From assembly GCA_964020155.1 (NCBI GenBank), contig OZ026556.1, forward strand, positions 2,621,001 to 2,685,000: DNA of 64,000 bases, read 5' to 3'. Position numbers and translations under genes: made by a program. This stretch comes from Chondrilla cf. caribensis (taxonomy: Eukaryota; Porifera; Demospongiae; Chondrillida; Chondrillidae). Below are positions 48,471 to 64,000 of this stretch, in pieces (the stretch's first letter is position 1; each line of letters begins with the position of its first letter). Below the pieces are notes generated by a model. That model was not told where the DNA came from. It was given only the letters and a program-made list of their open reading frames with translations, and made no database searches.

Positions 48471-51400
48471 ATGAATGAGGAATTTGAACACGGTATTATT
48501 ATTGCCGGTGTTCTGTCTGGAACTATTGTAGGTGGTCTTCTCATCGGATTTGTTATCCTCATGATCACAGTTGATCGATATAGAAGTGGCAAATGTTCCA
48601 GGCAGTTGTTGAACCATCATTCGGAGCCTTCTATAGACCCTTCCAATAATACTAGGTCAACATCTTCATCACAGCCCAGATCAAATAATCCCGAATCGGA
48701 TCGTCCACAAAACATCAGGTTGGGTGTAGAAAAGACAGAGTACCAGGAAGTAGGGCAGACACTGAAAACGGACAACGAACCGTCAGATTACTCATACGTT
48801 GAGACGGACAGAAATCGGTTTTCCCGTGGTTTCTCACTTCTAGGAAGGACCCGTCGTAGCTCTCTGCAGTTCCAAGGACAATCCGGAGCGGATAACGGGC
48901 GCGATAATGATAGACCGAAGAGGTGGACTATGAGATCTCGGCCTAAAGACTGTATGTTATTCATATTATTGGATAATGCCACATTTGTCATGTGCTTAGC
49001 TGCAGATCACTACCGAGATAGATGCTCCTACTAAGGTGTCGGTGTTTGATTGTTCCTTGAATATTCCATTAGGAATGCACTCGATGGCAAATATACTATG
49101 TGTAATCGATATGTATTGTAATAGACTACATTATGTAGTCTGAAATATTGTAATGTATATGTCATGGTGATTGATACACAATCTAGGAAACACCAATTGT
49201 AGCTTTCGTTGGATCAAATGTTGAATTGCCTGTCACTAGGGAAATAGCTCATGATATAAGGTTGTGCTGCAATCTCTTGTATTCAGAGATTATATACTTT
49301 GTAAACCTTGTCGTTGGCATAGAAATACTGAAGTAGCACATCCCCTCCAATGTTGTATACTTTGACGCAGCACTGCTATTGTCATGGACACTTAGCACTA
49401 TGTATATGTAACGTGTAGTCTGTCGATGCTATTATCATAGATACCCTCCACTATGTATGTAGTGATCTGCATTTTTATTAGTTACTGACTGTTATATGCC
49501 ATGTTGTGATAGATGCTGATACTTATACGCACATATAATTATGTGATCTCTGTTGTATTTGTGTTTTGTACGTACTAGATGGTGACAGACCTAACAAACT
49601 GAAGCCTTGGTCCATCAAAGGTGCTGTCCAGGTAATATTTCCAGGCATGCTCTCAGCTCTTCCTCATCGCTATGACTTGCAAGAGTCATTGCTGGAGACT
49701 AAGGCAGCTGAAGTGGACACTCCAAACAATGAAGATGTGAACTCTAAAGGGACAGTGCAATCCAGTTCCATCCCTCAGATTCAACTGCTGGCGGACAGCA
49801 GTGACTATAGACAGGCATCAAAGCAGGCTCATTATGAAATGGGTGATTGTGAGCACAACCTCAACCTCAACTTGAATGGTGTCAATGACAATGAAACTGT
49901 CCAACGTAGTCATTTGCAAGTATCCAATAGAGCTACAGAGGAGCTTATTCTAACTTTGTCATCCCAATATGAGTGTTTCCAGGAATCACCACTGAATAGC
50001 TCTTGTTCTGATGATGAAATGGAGTATGCTTTAGTTTCGCAAGTTCAACTTCCTCCGGAAAAAATGCTTTTCACTGAAACATTACAGTCTTCTTCGTACA
50101 TGTATGTACCTTCTCAGGTTTGTTACATGTTTATGTTGTGTACTTTGATGGAATCATGTATGCCTGTTCATTTTCTTCACAGCAAGCACGTAGCTCTGGT
50201 GTGAAAGTGAGGCACCTGGCACAAGTTAAAGAAACACTGCAAGAATTAGTGAGTGTGGATTTCTGTGATGTAATGTCTTATGTTGATCAACTGTCTCCTG
50301 CAGGGTAAAGGGAGGGTTAAGTTTGAAGACCAGCCATTCACCCCACCTGCCAGTCACCCTGGACAGCTTTATGACCAGCTGGCAAGGAACAAATGTATTG
50401 AAGTTCCCATGAGTTCTCTTGTGTATGTTTATGACCTGCAGCATGTAAACAACTGAAGTACATACATGTTTACTACAAATGTCCTTTTCTCGCACAGTAT
50501 GTCCATCAGATGTGGCTCTGGTCAATTTGGTGATGTTTTTAAAGGAGTGTGGGAGACTCCATATGGTCCAAGGAATGTGGCCATGAAAATGTTAAAGCCT
50601 GGTGCAAAGAAGAATGAAAAGGTGAAGTTCTTACAAGAGGCAGCTATAATGGCACAGTTCAAGCACCCCCACATTGTTGAGTTATTTGGAGCAGTAACAG
50701 TGGAAGAACCAGTAAGCAAGTATTTTAGTATATTCTGTCATCATCCATTTCATTCATTAATTTTTCCATTTATGTTACAAGAACATGCTGCTTTTGGAGT
50801 TTTTGCATAACGGAGATTTGCTAAGATACTTAGAAAACCAGAAACAAATGCTGTGAGTACCCAAACACGAAATTGTGTCGCTGATATTTATATTCCTATA
50901 AATTGAACTTACATACTCCTTTCTTTGATATTGCATTGTGAATATGTATGGTATACAAGCATTAACTTGGTCTGTGTATTATACGTATGTCCGTTTAGAG
51001 AAACAATAAGAGTTGTTGACATGGTGTTTGTGAAGCAGCTGCTGCGATTTTGTAGAGAGATTGCTAAGGGAATGCAGTATTTGTCTCGCAGAGGTTATGT
51101 CCACCGTGACTTGGCAGCAAGGAACATACTCTTGAGCAATGACCTCAAGTGCAAAGTATGTTCATACATGGTATATGCATAAGATTATACTGCCTTTGTG
51201 TATGTGTCCTGTACGTATGTAGGCCTAATGACACTGATACTACTAGCAGTTACTGGTGCCCCTTTGCCCCATTATATCAATGCTAACATTACCCTACTTC
51301 CTCGAAGGCTACTGTCTACCGTAAATGCACTGTTACCCCTGAAATGGCTATTACACCACGTACGTATGTGTATGCAGTGCTGTTATATATACTGAAGCAA

Positions 51401-53082
51401 AAGTTTTTGTAGAGTAAGTAATACATGTACGTATGTACACGCAGTTGTGGATCTGGGAGGGGTTCCTTGGCTTCAATCGAACCCCCATCTGATAATCTCA
51501 AGAAAATCTTATGTCCACATCTGAGCACATTTTGAGCATTGAGTTTCAAATCTTACCTTCTAAAAAAATTAGATAGATTAGAGAATAGATTTTTCTCTGA
51601 TTATGTAGTATGGATAATTCTCACAACATTAATATTAGTTGTTGTGATCTTTCCAGTTAACCTTGCTTTTGATATTATCGTTACAGAAGACAATAAACTG
51701 TTTCTACACATATAGTATAACGTCTATTTCAAAAAGTGAAGTAAAAACTTTGATAACGAATAATTTTAGCCCTCCCTCAGAAGGTCCAGGATCTGCCACT
51801 GACATGTATGGTATCATGTGTGTACTTATTAATTGTTATCATTATTGTAACTATTCATGTTTAATTTAGATTGCTGATTTTGGTATGTCTAAGGAGCTTG
51901 ATCATGCAGAGTACTATATATCTTCAGGAGGTAGGATACCTGTAAAGTGGACTGCTCCCGAGGTATGTCTCCTTTAATGGATTATCTATACTCATTCATA
52001 TACAATTTGGTTCCTACCTCACACAAAAATAAAAAGGCTTTGTTTTATAAGAAGTACAGTGCAGGCTGTGATGTTTGGAGCTTTGGAATGGTGATGTTCG
52101 AGATATGGTCCCTTGGACATAAACCCTTTCCTATGATGACTGTCCAAGAGGTAAACACACACACAGTATACAGATTGCAGTCTCACCCTACATGGACCAT
52201 TTTAGACCTAAGGCATTACCTTGGGTGCCCCTGTACATAGCTAACACATCTTCAGGCTAGCTGTAACACATTCTGGTTGAGCCACACAGGATGCATGGAA
52301 TCATTGTATTCTACAGGGTATTAGGATCTCTTCATCTGAGGGTTAGACCAATTATGATAAACCCTCAGGCCCATGGAAGGATTTGAAATTCCTATTTGAT
52401 AAATAGAGAGAAATTCTGTTATGCATGGTACATATTGAAGGAACTTCAAATATCCTGCTTTCGACCTTCAATGGGCAATGAACAATGGGCATGGGCAATG
52501 AACTGTTTTGATAGTCCAGAAGAGACGCTACAAACCCAATGAATAGTTATCTCTTCCACCCCCCCTCCACCCCCACCTCTTAGGCCCTGCACTGTAGTCT
52601 GCCTATATACGTACATAGGATACAACATACTGAAGTCATCTTGTATAGTTCACCATGGACACACAGCATATGATGCGTCCCAAAAATACTGTTGGTGATA
52701 CATACTCATAATTTATAGGTAATCCAAACATTTTACAAGAATAAAGGATACGTTCAACCTCCACCTCCTGGTTGTCCAAGGGCTATCTACAGACTGATGG
52801 TGTTGTGTTGGTGAGCGTTGCAGTATTATGGAAACATTATATGATGACTGTGCATGTACATACATGTGCTTGGTATTCCTGCCGTGTAGGAATTATGACC
52901 ATCACAGTCGGCCCAAATTTGAAGAGATTGTAGTTCTGCTAAGGGACAGACCAGAGTTATTGGAAATACCAAAGGCCTGTTTACAAGGACTTCCTGATCC
53001 CACTGGAGCTAAGACATTGGGTGCTCCCTTGGATTGCTCGTATGATATGTACTACAATTTGCAACATTTTTATAGCAAATAA
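48471..53082 (+). CDS. Membrane tyrosine kinase B2, almost without ectodomain
   Basis: Eleven exons: 48471-48951, 49579-50117, 50183-50248, 50304-50422, 50498-50711, 50782-50852, 50999-51155, 51870-51962, 52037-52150, 52719-52810 and 52890-53082. The total of 2139 nt is divisible by three, giving 712 aa. Residues 1-7 (MNEEFEH) precede a membrane segment at about 8-34, then a cytoplasmic run of about 370 residues with YSYVE and YMYVPSQ tyrosine motifs and [14 protein letters not shown]. The kinase domain has GSGQFGDV near 407, VAMK, an EAAIM helix C, HRDLAARN near 532, DFG near 552, a YY activation pair, WTAPE and [13 protein letters not shown]. All catalytic residues are present. An in-frame TAG about 60 bases upstream leaves no room for a signal peptide, unless an unseen exon exists. 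Confidence 0.8.
51442..51801. repeat. Possible MITE in an intron of RTK B2
   Basis: The left end CAGTTGTGGATCTGGGAGGG and the right end, reverse complement CAGTGGCAGATCCTGGACC, are similar inverted ends of the kind seen in hAT-like MITEs. No clear target duplication was found. Confidence 0.4.
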
Positions 53083-53714
53083 TTATCGATTTTACGGGGA
53101 AATGTTAAAAAGCTTACTTAAATTATATTTGAGTGAATTTTTCAGATTATATTTTTCCTCTTTGTGTCCATGTGTTATTGGTGTCCATATTATGAAATAC
53201 AGCTGTATGTAGTTGGTGTACCATATTATGTCAGAACGATAATGTAAGCTGCAGCTGTTACTGTGTGTTTGAATACAGCTGCAGTTGCTGCCACATGCAT
53301 GTAAAATGGAATCGAAGTTACTAGAATATATGGAATAATACAGTTCATTAAATACTTAATTCACTGTTAATTATGCATATGTGGCGATTCCGTGCACTTT
53401 TGAATCTCACCCTATTCAACTTAAAGAGTTAAACTAAATCAGGAAGTATATACCCATTCATTTCTTGAAATTAAAGTCAAGAGTGAATCATGTAAACCAC
53501 TGTAATCGCTATAGGCCAATAGATGTAACATGGACTACATTCAAAGTTGACGTTTTTGGCCATGGACTACTTGATGACGTCCGTGATTACACGTCATCAC
53601 TTTCAAGTGACGTGTGATCACCGTACACTGTGGGCTGCACAAGCGTAGCTCCGAGAGTAAACATATATGGATGCAGGGACCATATGCAGAAACAACGTAC
53701 AATGATACTACAGT
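53083..53714. other. Intergenic: 3' UTR of B2 and upstream region of RTK C
   Basis: No gene is seen. Near its right end, four CRE-like TGACGT/ACGTCA hexamers lie within 66 bases (53548-53613), about 100-165 bases before the RTK C start codon. Confidence 0.5.
53548..53613. promoter_or_regulatory. Cluster of four CRE-like TGACGT motifs upstream of RTK C
   Basis: TGACGT occurs at 53548-53553, 53575-53580 and 53608-53613, and its complement ACGTCA at 53591-53596. CREB/ATF-family factors bind such sites in animals. The spacing to the RTK C ATG at 53715 fits a proximal promoter. Function is inferred from motif density. Confidence 0.5.
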
Positions 53715-59398
<5,684 letters not shown>

Positions 59399-60115
59399 TA
59401 CTTTGCAGGCCTGTATCTATATTCGACAGTTTTCACTAAAAGAATATCTCTATTACTTTGTATAATATTAAACTGTATGAGATATTTATATCTAACAGTT
59501 TATAGTGTGCTGTTTGTATATATGTATATACTTTATCAACATTTTTCCGACTATTAACCAACACTCGTAAACTTATATGATTGCAAATTATTATGTTGAT
59601 TAATATCATTACTACATTGTGAAACAGAGTTATATCATGTAAAATAATAATTATAATATAATTATACATATTTCCATACCATTAAGCTATTGTATATAAT
59701 ATTATATATAATTATCATTATTATATTATATAATTCAATTATAATAATATACTGTATAGCGGGAAATTTTCGCAGGACAAAATTTTCGCGGATGGCTCCA
59801 AAAATGAAAATTCGCAGATAAAATTTTCACGGATGCTGGCCAGAGCCACGTGACAGAACAGCGAGAACGCCTAGTTCGCCGATAAAATTTTCGCGGATGT
59901 TAGGCAAACCGCGAAATCCGCGAAATTTTTGTCCCGCGAATATTTCCCGCTATACGGTACATAATATAATGTGTATATTATATAGGACGTATAATATACA
60001 TTTGTACAATTGTATACTGTATAATATGTAATGTAATAAATTGTCAGTGACTGATGGAATAGTACAATTGTATAATATTATGAGGTTTACATTTTCACTT
60101 GTACTATAGCTATAG
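59399..60115. other. Intergenic between convergent RTK C and RTK D
   Basis: AT-rich 3' UTR sequence of both genes, with one MITE at 59750-59959. No gene is seen. Confidence 0.5.
59750..59959. mobile_element. MITE, 210 bp, with GCGGGAAATTTTCGC-type ends
   Basis: The left end reads TACTGTATAGCGGGAAATTT and the right end (reverse complement) TACCGTATAGCGGGAAATAT, both starting at TA. Internal AAATTTTCGCGGAT motifs repeat several times. The AAATTTTCGCAGGAC stretch is shared with the left end of the Tigger-like element at 19319, suggesting a related transposase mobilised it. Confidence 0.8.
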
Positions 60116-63100
60116 TTACTGATATTTTGTCTGCAAGTCCAAGTACAAGTCAAATGCAGACTGCAATTCTTGGCCCAATTGAGAGGCATCTTCAGGATTA
60201 CCAACACATTCCAAGTGTTCTGCTGGAATCTTGAGGACACTCTCTGATGGTCTGTTCAGTTGTTCTGTTATGGAGGTAAACTTTGGGCGATTGTGATAAT
60301 CATAATTCCTGACAGATAGATAGTAATGTATAATATTATAGTATATAATCAACAAAAATTTGCCTGCACTAAACTCATTGATATAATAAATGCACCATTA
60401 TCCAAGTAAACATACCAACAGGAAATCATAATTTCATAGATCTTCCGCGGACAACCAGGAGGAGGTGGTTGCACATAACCAGGATGTGCTTTGAAACATA
60501 CAATTACCTGTGTATACAACAGAGGTTACTAGTGAGTGCACATAAATACGTAGCATAATATTTAAGTTTTTCTATGTTCTCCACGATGGGATAAGTTGTT
60601 GGGAACATGTTCGTAGGAGCTGCTGTCACACGCAATTATGTACAGATTATCACTTTTAATAGAACCACTGTAAGGATTAATTTATTATCATTATAACAAC
60701 ACATACAATCAAAAACAAACTTTCTCTGCCCCTTCCCCCGACCTCAAAAGCAACCCACTATGTATCCCTCTATATACTCTCAAAATATCCTAATAAAACA
60801 AGGAGTGCATCTAGTATGACATTGTTAACCTATGTATTCCTGCCCAAGGCTACAACAGTCAATTTACGCAATTAAAATTGTTCCAGTATTGTCTCAAAGA
60901 AAGCACGAAAGGCAGAATGTTACAATGACTTTGTTAACATGAGTGTGAATTAGGGAAACATCGACACAACGCTTCCATGAAGTCACAACGCATTTGGTAC
61001 AACTATTGCTTACCTCCTGTATAGTGAGGTTAGGGAATGGCTTATGTCCCAGAGACCATATCTCATACATCACCATACCATAACTCCACACATCACTGCT
61101 GGTACTGTACTTCCTATTAAGAATAGCCTATATGGAAATATGTAGCGTACAACTCCTTCCATCATTACAAAACTGTGTCATTGTGAATGCCATAACAATA
61201 TGTATGATACCTCTGGTGCTGTCCACTTTACAGCAATTTTCCCACCCATTGATACATAATATTCACTGCAGTCTAAATCTCTTGACAGACCAAAATCAGC
61301 AATCTGGGACAATATAGATGTACAGTGTTGGTGTACAATATACATTCTACATAATTTTGAAGGTTTGTCTACCTTGCACTTGAGGTTCTTGTCCAACAGG
61401 ATGTTCCTTGCTGCCAAGTCACGATGTACAAATCCTTTGTTTGAAAGGTACTTCATACCATCAGCAATGTCACGACAGAAGGCTAATAGCAGCCTCGGTA
61501 GTGTATGTCTATTTAATTAGTCAAAACAGAACTACATAAGTCCAATGAGACAATGGAAGTTCAGTCAGGCACCAATTCATTACATTAGCTACACAATATG
61601 TTCTCATGAATGAGAACCATAAAAGTACATACCCTACAGATTTTTTCCCACACATAACTTACCCATTCGGGACGCAGCCACGCAAGTAGTTCTGAAGATC
61701 TCCGCCATCCAAGTATTCCAATGCCAGCATAAGCTAAAATGATTTAGTGCTACAATGTTGATTTCAATATATTGTATCATGCTGTAAACGTACTCACTGG
61801 TTCATCAAGGGTGACTGCTCCAAAAAGTTTGACTACATGTGGATGGCAGAATTGACCCATAATAGTGGCCTCTTGAAGGAGTTTCACTCTAGCTGCAGGC
61901 CTGGTATCTTCTTTCAGCATCTTAATGGCAACCTCTTGTGGTCCACATGGGGTAATCCAAGAGCCTTTAAACACCTCACCGAATTCACCTCCTCCCAAGA
62001 GTTCATTTTTCCTGAATAATAAATTTACAATACAATGACTTTTACAAACCACACATAAAATAATGATAATGCATTCAGAGATCCAAGACAATAACATACT
62101 TCAAGAACATCTTAGGAATCTCCAAGCACTTTCTGTAAGCAAGCTGGTCGTATAGTTCATCCAAAACTATGGATGGTGGTGAATAAGGTGTATAAGTCTG
62201 TTCCATGGTCCCAATATACTGAGTCTATGGGAAATGAAGTACATATTATGTACAATGTCATATGGTAATGACAGCAATTGGAAATGCGCAATCATTTTAA
62301 ACATACACGTACAATAGGACCCAATTATTCAGATGTTGGATAGGTCAGGGCATAGTGTCCACATGTCATGGAGTGGAGGTGCATGGATCACAAAGGAGTG
62401 TTGTATGTAACCTTGGGCAAACCAGGTATATAGGACTGTATAACGTAAAGTACTCACATGTGTCACTATGTCAATTGCCAATGGAGCCTCCAGCACTTTC
62501 TCTTGTCTGGCAAACTGTGTACCAATAATACTATTATCCCAAATTGTGGACGAACCAGTGGACATTTATACTTACAGATGATGGTACATACTGATATGTC
62601 ACATTTGCATTCTCTCTCATAACTGCTGGATCTGACAAAAATGAATAGTACTGAGAAACAATGGAATCTTCATTTCTGCTAGTCATAGGTGAGATCATAG
62701 CCCCTTGATTGAGTTCTCTGTGGTGTGTTACCTGCTCATAACCCTTCCCAGTTGCTGGCAAAGGAACTTTCAAGTCATCCACAGCAATGTATGAATACTC
62801 AGGTTGCTCATCTTTGGGCATTGTTGATCCATGACCAAGAGCAATAGTATCTGAGGGGTCAAGTGCATATGCATTTATGTCTGTACCACTGAATGCAGAC
62901 GCAACAGTGAATTCCATTGAATGAATGAGATGGAAGTATTCAGACTATGACAGATTATTACCTTCACCATGCTTATAAAGGCCTTTGGATTTCTTTACTT
63001 TCCACACAGCTAGACATACAACAAAGATCATGAGTCCAGCTACCACTATGCCAAGACCAGTAATGACTCCAATGATAATGGGTATCCCGTTCTTGCTGAC

Positions 63101-64000
63101 GTCATTGTCATTTGATGGTGTAATGGGTACCATACTGTCAACATTTAGGACTAATGATGATTGACTGAACACTAATGCAAGAAAAGAATAAATATAGTTC
63201 AATTCTTTGTACACTACTGTATGTGGATACACAGATACAGTAAAAGTTACGTTCTGTAGTTTATCATGAAATTGCATTTTATGACATACGCACCTACCTG
63301 AGAATAATAAAGACACACTTTGTTTACAGATTACATGATTGACATGTTTATCACATGCAGTGTACAATGTCGCACGTGTCACAACATAAATCATAATAGA
63401 CTGTCACATGGGCAATTCAACAAGAGCAGGCATACGAAGAGTACAAAAACACAAATATCAAGTGTACTAAAACGCTTGTACGCACCTGGCGCGGCTGTTT
63501 GCGTTGTCATAAACACGTTTATCAACGGCGAAAATGCTGCTGTCGAGAGTACAAAATTTCCATCATCCAGGTTAATTGTTCGTCCTCGAGTATTAGTACC
63601 GTCTGAATCTTCACTATCATCGTCCACTTCATCTCTTTCTTCATCTCTTTCTTCATTATTTTTCGTGGAATATATGACTCCATTGATATTATTATTAGCA
63701 GATATTGTGGCCGTAACTACCTGTAGTGCCTCCATTTCTCCAACCACCGAGTACCCAATAGCATCGCCAGACGACACAGCTATCGTGGAGCCGGAACCAA
63801 GGTCGTGGGTTATAATGGTTTTCTCCTCATTTTGACCTCTCCGTCTTCTGTCGAGCGAAGTTGACAGTGTAATTTCTTCGACTAAAGTGTAAGTCGGAGT
63901 TGGACTTGGACGCCAAATTTGAAGAAATACCGTCTTCTCTCTTGGTCTGTCCCTGGGTACACTAACTCCAAACGTCAAGCCAGAGACGTATCCATCACAA
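60116..64000 (-). CDS. Receptor tyrosine kinase D, 5' end outside the window
   Basis: Exons in gene order: >64000-63486, 63171-62962, 62880-62576, 62514-62458, 62224-62100, 62011-61798, 61733-61663, 61508-61373, 61303-61211, 61127-61014, 60507-60416 and 60308-60116. Phases agree throughout. The first exon holds part of an ectodomain module like those of RTK C (CDGYVSG..., [15 protein letters not shown]) plus an acidic insert. A membrane helix in the second exon ([20 protein letters not shown]) follows. The cytoplasmic part has EYSYIAV, YQYVPSS and [14 protein letters not shown]. The kinase domain has [25 protein letters not shown], a YY pair, WTAPE and SDVWSYGM, and ends YLDLQTKYQ. Catalytic residues are intact. 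The start of the 62880 exon was chosen by phase, because the more obvious acceptor at about 62,891 breaks the frame. A micro-exon between 63486 and 63171 cannot be excluded. Confidence 0.8.

Noticed and set aside
62881..62917. ATG and acceptor-like sites just before the RTK D juxtamembrane exon
   Set aside because: Starting at the ATG or at the CAG near 62,891 breaks the phase with the membrane exon or introduces a stop. Only the acceptor before 62,880 keeps frame.

Overview
The window is animal nuclear DNA, most likely from a sponge (demosponge). The evidence is short GT-AG introns, AT-rich intergenic DNA, a dense cluster of divergent receptor-type tyrosine kinases (RTKs), a giant sacsin-like gene carried mostly on one 13 kb exon, and many TA-flanked pogo/Tigger-like elements. 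The assignment to sponge is inference from gene content; no organism-specific marker was checked.

Layout. The first ~53 kb is a tandem duplication of a roughly 26 kb unit. Unit A runs from before base 1 to about 26,390 and unit B from before 26,800 to about 52,970. Each unit holds, left to right: the 3' part of one RTK on + (A1, B1); a giant sacsin-repeat/HEPN/PARP gene on - (copy A 5215-23856, copy B 30256-48100); and, head-to-head with it across about 0.4 kb, a second membrane tyrosine kinase on + (A2, B2). The copies have decayed differently. A1 keeps its kinase exons, but B1 has lost four of them. B2 is intact (11 exons, 712 aa), while A2 is a deleted, stop-containing pseudogene. Both giant genes are intact, with four phase-consistent exons each giving 4688 and 4682 aa. 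Beyond the duplication lie RTK C (+, 16 exons, 926 aa, complete) and, tail-to-tail with it, RTK D (-, running off the right end).

Giant genes. The predicted proteins have three sacsin/HSP90-like ATPase modules, a long middle region, a Gly-rich linker, a HEPN domain and a C-terminal PARP-type ADP-ribosyltransferase with an apparent H-Y-I triad. The PARP domain is added by a separate last exon whose splice phase fits exactly. I do not know this fusion from vertebrate sacsin.

Mobile DNA. Intron 2 of both giant genes carries the same Tigger-like element beside an (AAT)n tract, so the element inserted before the duplication. Copy A also holds Ulp1-like and HIRAN-like reading frames in opposite orientation; copy B lost about 1.3 kb of it. 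Several MITEs, a LINE 3' fragment and long (GT)n tracts fill introns and gaps.

The exon models were made by hand from splice signals and reading phase. Total lengths divisible by three support the complete models. No alignment, RNA or database search was run.
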